Assembly: GCA_900770145.1 (NCBI GenBank)
Contig: CAAGJL010000026.1
Coordinates: 1-5,496, forward strand
Source of the DNA: Clostridia bacterium
GTDB taxonomy: Bacteria > Bacillota > Clostridia > Oscillospirales > CAG-272
Length of the DNA: 5,496 bases
Direction of reading: 5' to 3'
Shown: in pieces, positions 4,043 through 5,496 of the stretch
How the letters are laid out: each line of letters starts with the position of its first letter
Position numbering within the stretch: position 1 is the first letter of the stretch
Position numbers and translations under genes: made by a program
Notes under the pieces: generated by a model
The model's input: the letters and a program-made list of their open reading frames with translations, nothing else
Database searches by the model: none
What the model was told of the DNA's origin: nothing

Positions 4043-5380
4043 TTATTCTTCGGATTCGTGATTTGCCGCGTTGATCCTGTCCATCACGGCGTGCTCGTTA
4101 TAAAAGAGGAACAAAATTGCCCCCACAAGGCAGGCGCAGGTCGCAATCAGCGCCGTGAGACGGTAACTCCACTCGGTCTTGCTGACCGTAATCGAAGTGA
4201 AAATCAGCAAGGCAATTGCCTGCCCCATCTTCATCGCGAACGTGCGGGCGGCAAAAAACATCCCGCTTCTCTGCTCGCCGGAGTCCAGTGCGTCCGCCTC
4301 GGCAATATCCGCAACCACTGCCTGCGGCAGGATCCCGAGGATTGCCATCGGCACGCCGGCAAGCACCGCGATAAGAAAACCCCACGAGATGCCTTCCCCG
4401 CAAAAAAACGCAATCAGAAACACCGCGGAATACGCAAAGAAACCAATTACCACAAGCAGTTTCTTTCCGAACTTCGGTGCAAGACGATTAACCACCGGAT
4501 AAAGGCAAAGGCTGACCACGGTCATTACCACGGTCAGAAGAAAAGAGTTGCTCTCCGACACGTGCATCAGTTGCGTGATATAGAATGCAAGCCCGGTCTG
4601 AAAGAGGGTGACGGCAAAAAAGTAAATCACATCGGAGTACACAAACCGCCGGAACTGCCGGTTGCGGAACGAGAGAAACAGCGAACGGAAAGCCCTGGTT
4701 TTGACCGGCCGGGAGGCGATATAATCCCGCTCTTTGATCCAGAGTGACGGAATCAGCATTGCCACGGCAGCCAGCGCCGCCAACAGGGCGATTGCCGTGC
4801 GCACAGCGTTGGCTTTGCCCAGCGACGCCTCAAACAGCCCCGCGATATTGGGCAAGAGGTAAGAGACCGAAAACCCGGCGATATAGGTAAACGAAATAAA
4901 GGTGGAGACATTGATGCGGTTTTTCTGCGTGTCTCCCAACTCCGCAATCAGGGCGTTGTAGGGGGTGCAGTAAATCGTCATAAAGAGATAAAACAGCATC
5001 AGTACCGCAAACAGCAACGCGTCATTGACCGCCACATTTGCCGTCTGAGGCAGGACAAACACGCCCACGGTGGCAAGGGCAAACGGCACGGCAATCGCTT
5101 TCATAAACGGAATACGCCTGCCGCCCCTGAACGCACTGCGGTCAGACCAGCCGGCAATCAGCGGGTCGGTCACCGCGTCAAAAATGCGCCCGACCGCGGT
5201 AATCACCCCAAACAGGGTCAGACTGAAAAACAGCGGCGCGGTAGTGATGTACCGGTCAAACACCGCGTTCTCGCCCGTGTAATAATACACCATCCAACTG
5301 CTGATAATGCCGGAAAGCAAACTCCAGCCGAACTGCCCGACGGCAAAAATCCACAACACTTTATTCGTAATCTTTTTCAT
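4043..5380 (-). CDS. GPH-family (MelB-like) cation-coupled sugar symporter, MFS superfamily
   Basis: This 445-residue polytopic inner-membrane protein has about 12 hydrophobic segments, the usual size for glycoside-pentoside-hexuronide:cation symporters. GRIFDAVTDPLIAGWSD spans residues 64-80. Its Asp68-x3-Asp72 spacing matches Asp55 and Asp59 of E. coli MelB, which help coordinate the coupling cation. The cytoplasmic loop RGGRRIPF (85-92) is the family motif. CTPYNALIAEL and the late PQAVVADIAEADALDSGEQRSGMFF segment are also characteristic. The substrate, probably a glycoside or uronide, cannot be read. The frame continues upstream to the window edge, including a GTG at 5453-5455. The ATG at 5378-5380 (MKKITNKVLWIF) is chosen because it places the first helix as in the family. 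Its ribosome binding site is weak (GGAAAAGAG or GGGG), suggesting modest translation. It is transcribed alone in this window and convergent with the regulator. Confidence 0.93.
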   Translation of the reverse strand: MKKITNKVLWIFAVGQFGWSLLSGIISSWMVYYYTGENAVFDRYITTAPLFFSLTLFGVITAVGRIFDAVTDPLIAGWSDRSAFRGGRRIPFMKAIAVPFALATVGVFVLPQTANVAVNDALLFAVLMLFYLFMTIYCTPYNALIAELGDTQKNRINVSTFISFTYIAGFSVSYLLPNIAGLFEASLGKANAVRTAIALLAALAAVAMLIPSLWIKERDYIASRPVKTRAFRSLFLSFRNRQFRRFVYSDVIYFFAVTLFQTGLAFYITQLMHVSESNSFLLTVVMTVVSLCLYPVVNRLAPKFGKKLLVVIGFFAYSAVFLIAFFCGEGISWGFLIAVLAGVPMAILGILPQAVVADIAEADALDSGEQRSGMFFAARTFAMKMGQAIALLIFTSITVSKTEWSYRLTALIATCACLVGAILFLFYNEHAVMDRINAANHESEE

Positions 5381-5425
5381 TGCCCCGTTCTCTTTTCCGA
5401 AAAATTTCACGCGCACGCGCGTCAG

Positions 5426-5454
5426 AGAATACAAGCCGTTACGTAATGTCTCCA
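5426..5454 (-). promoter_or_regulatory. Weak candidate promoter of the GPH transporter gene
   Basis: On the minus strand TGGAGA (5449-5454) is followed by 17 bp and TATTCT (5426-5431), four of six matches in each box. The spacer holds the palindrome TTACGTAA (5439-5446). Spacing is right but the boxes are poor, so this would be a weak or activator-dependent promoter. Otherwise the gene belongs to an operon starting outside the window. Confidence 0.25.
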
Positions 5455-5496
5455 CACGTTGATGTTGGAGTAAGGGGAGATGGGAGAGGAGCGCCG

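Noticed and set aside
4028..4747. Open frame of 239 codons on the plus strand opposite the GPH transporter
   Set aside because: Composition is that of an antisense shadow, it has no ribosome binding site, and the opposite strand encodes a complete, well-recognised transporter.
5381..5455. Extended GTG start for the transporter (25 extra residues)
   Set aside because: The added residues are non-hydrophobic and unlike the family N-terminus, and no ribosome binding site precedes the GTG.
5456..5496. Possible start of a plus-strand gene at the right edge (GGGGAG followed by ATG near 5480, and GGAG near 5487)
   Set aside because: Only a handful of codons are available, the spacing between GGGGAG and ATG is too short, and nothing can be recognised.

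Overview
The window looks like chromosomal DNA of an endospore-forming Firmicute of class Clostridia. It carries an intact sporulation sigma factor gene of the SigK type, strong GGAGG-type ribosome binding sites, near-consensus SigA promoters and a pyrophosphate-type phosphofructokinase. The moderately GC-rich, GC3-biased coding sequence suggests the Oscillospirales/Ruminococcaceae side of the class rather than AT-rich Clostridium; this placement is inference. I see no insertion sequence, phage gene, CRISPR array, rRNA or tRNA.

Layout, left to right. (1) 1-579, minus: N-terminal 193 codons of a 6-phosphofructokinase with PPi-type active-site residues, running off the left edge, with its own near-perfect promoter at 609-637. 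(2) 658-1233, minus: a CDP-alcohol phosphatidyltransferase (PgsA-like membrane enzyme), with a near-consensus promoter at 1259-1287. (3) 1378-2055, plus: sigK, with a hydrophobic pro-sequence and no skin-type interruption, divergent from the phosphatidyltransferase. (4) 2123-2698 and 2643-2987, both minus: a two-gene operon in which a small three-helix PQ-loop/SemiSWEET-like membrane protein overlaps by 56 bp a degenerate SGNH-hydrolase-fold protein. (5) 3095-3988, plus: a LysR-type regulator divergent from that operon. (6) 4043-5380, minus: a GPH-family (MelB-like) cation-coupled sugar transporter, convergent with the regulator. Convergent gene pairs are separated by hairpins at 2063-2116 and 3996-4032.

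How the parts may work together. The phosphofructokinase, the lipid-headgroup enzyme and sigK are probably independent transcription units. The most interesting block is 2123-3988. The PQ-loop/SGNH operon and the LysR-type gene fire from two near-consensus promoters that occupy the same DNA face to face and draw their -35 boxes from one dyad. A second dyad of T-N11-A form lies in the regulator's leader. This suggests a small regulator-controlled module made of a minimal transporter-like membrane protein and a hydrolase-fold partner that has lost the usual catalytic serine and histidine motifs. A second point is a canonical intrinsic terminator hidden on the antisense strand inside the sigK coding sequence. 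The remaining genes are ordinary housekeeping or transport functions.
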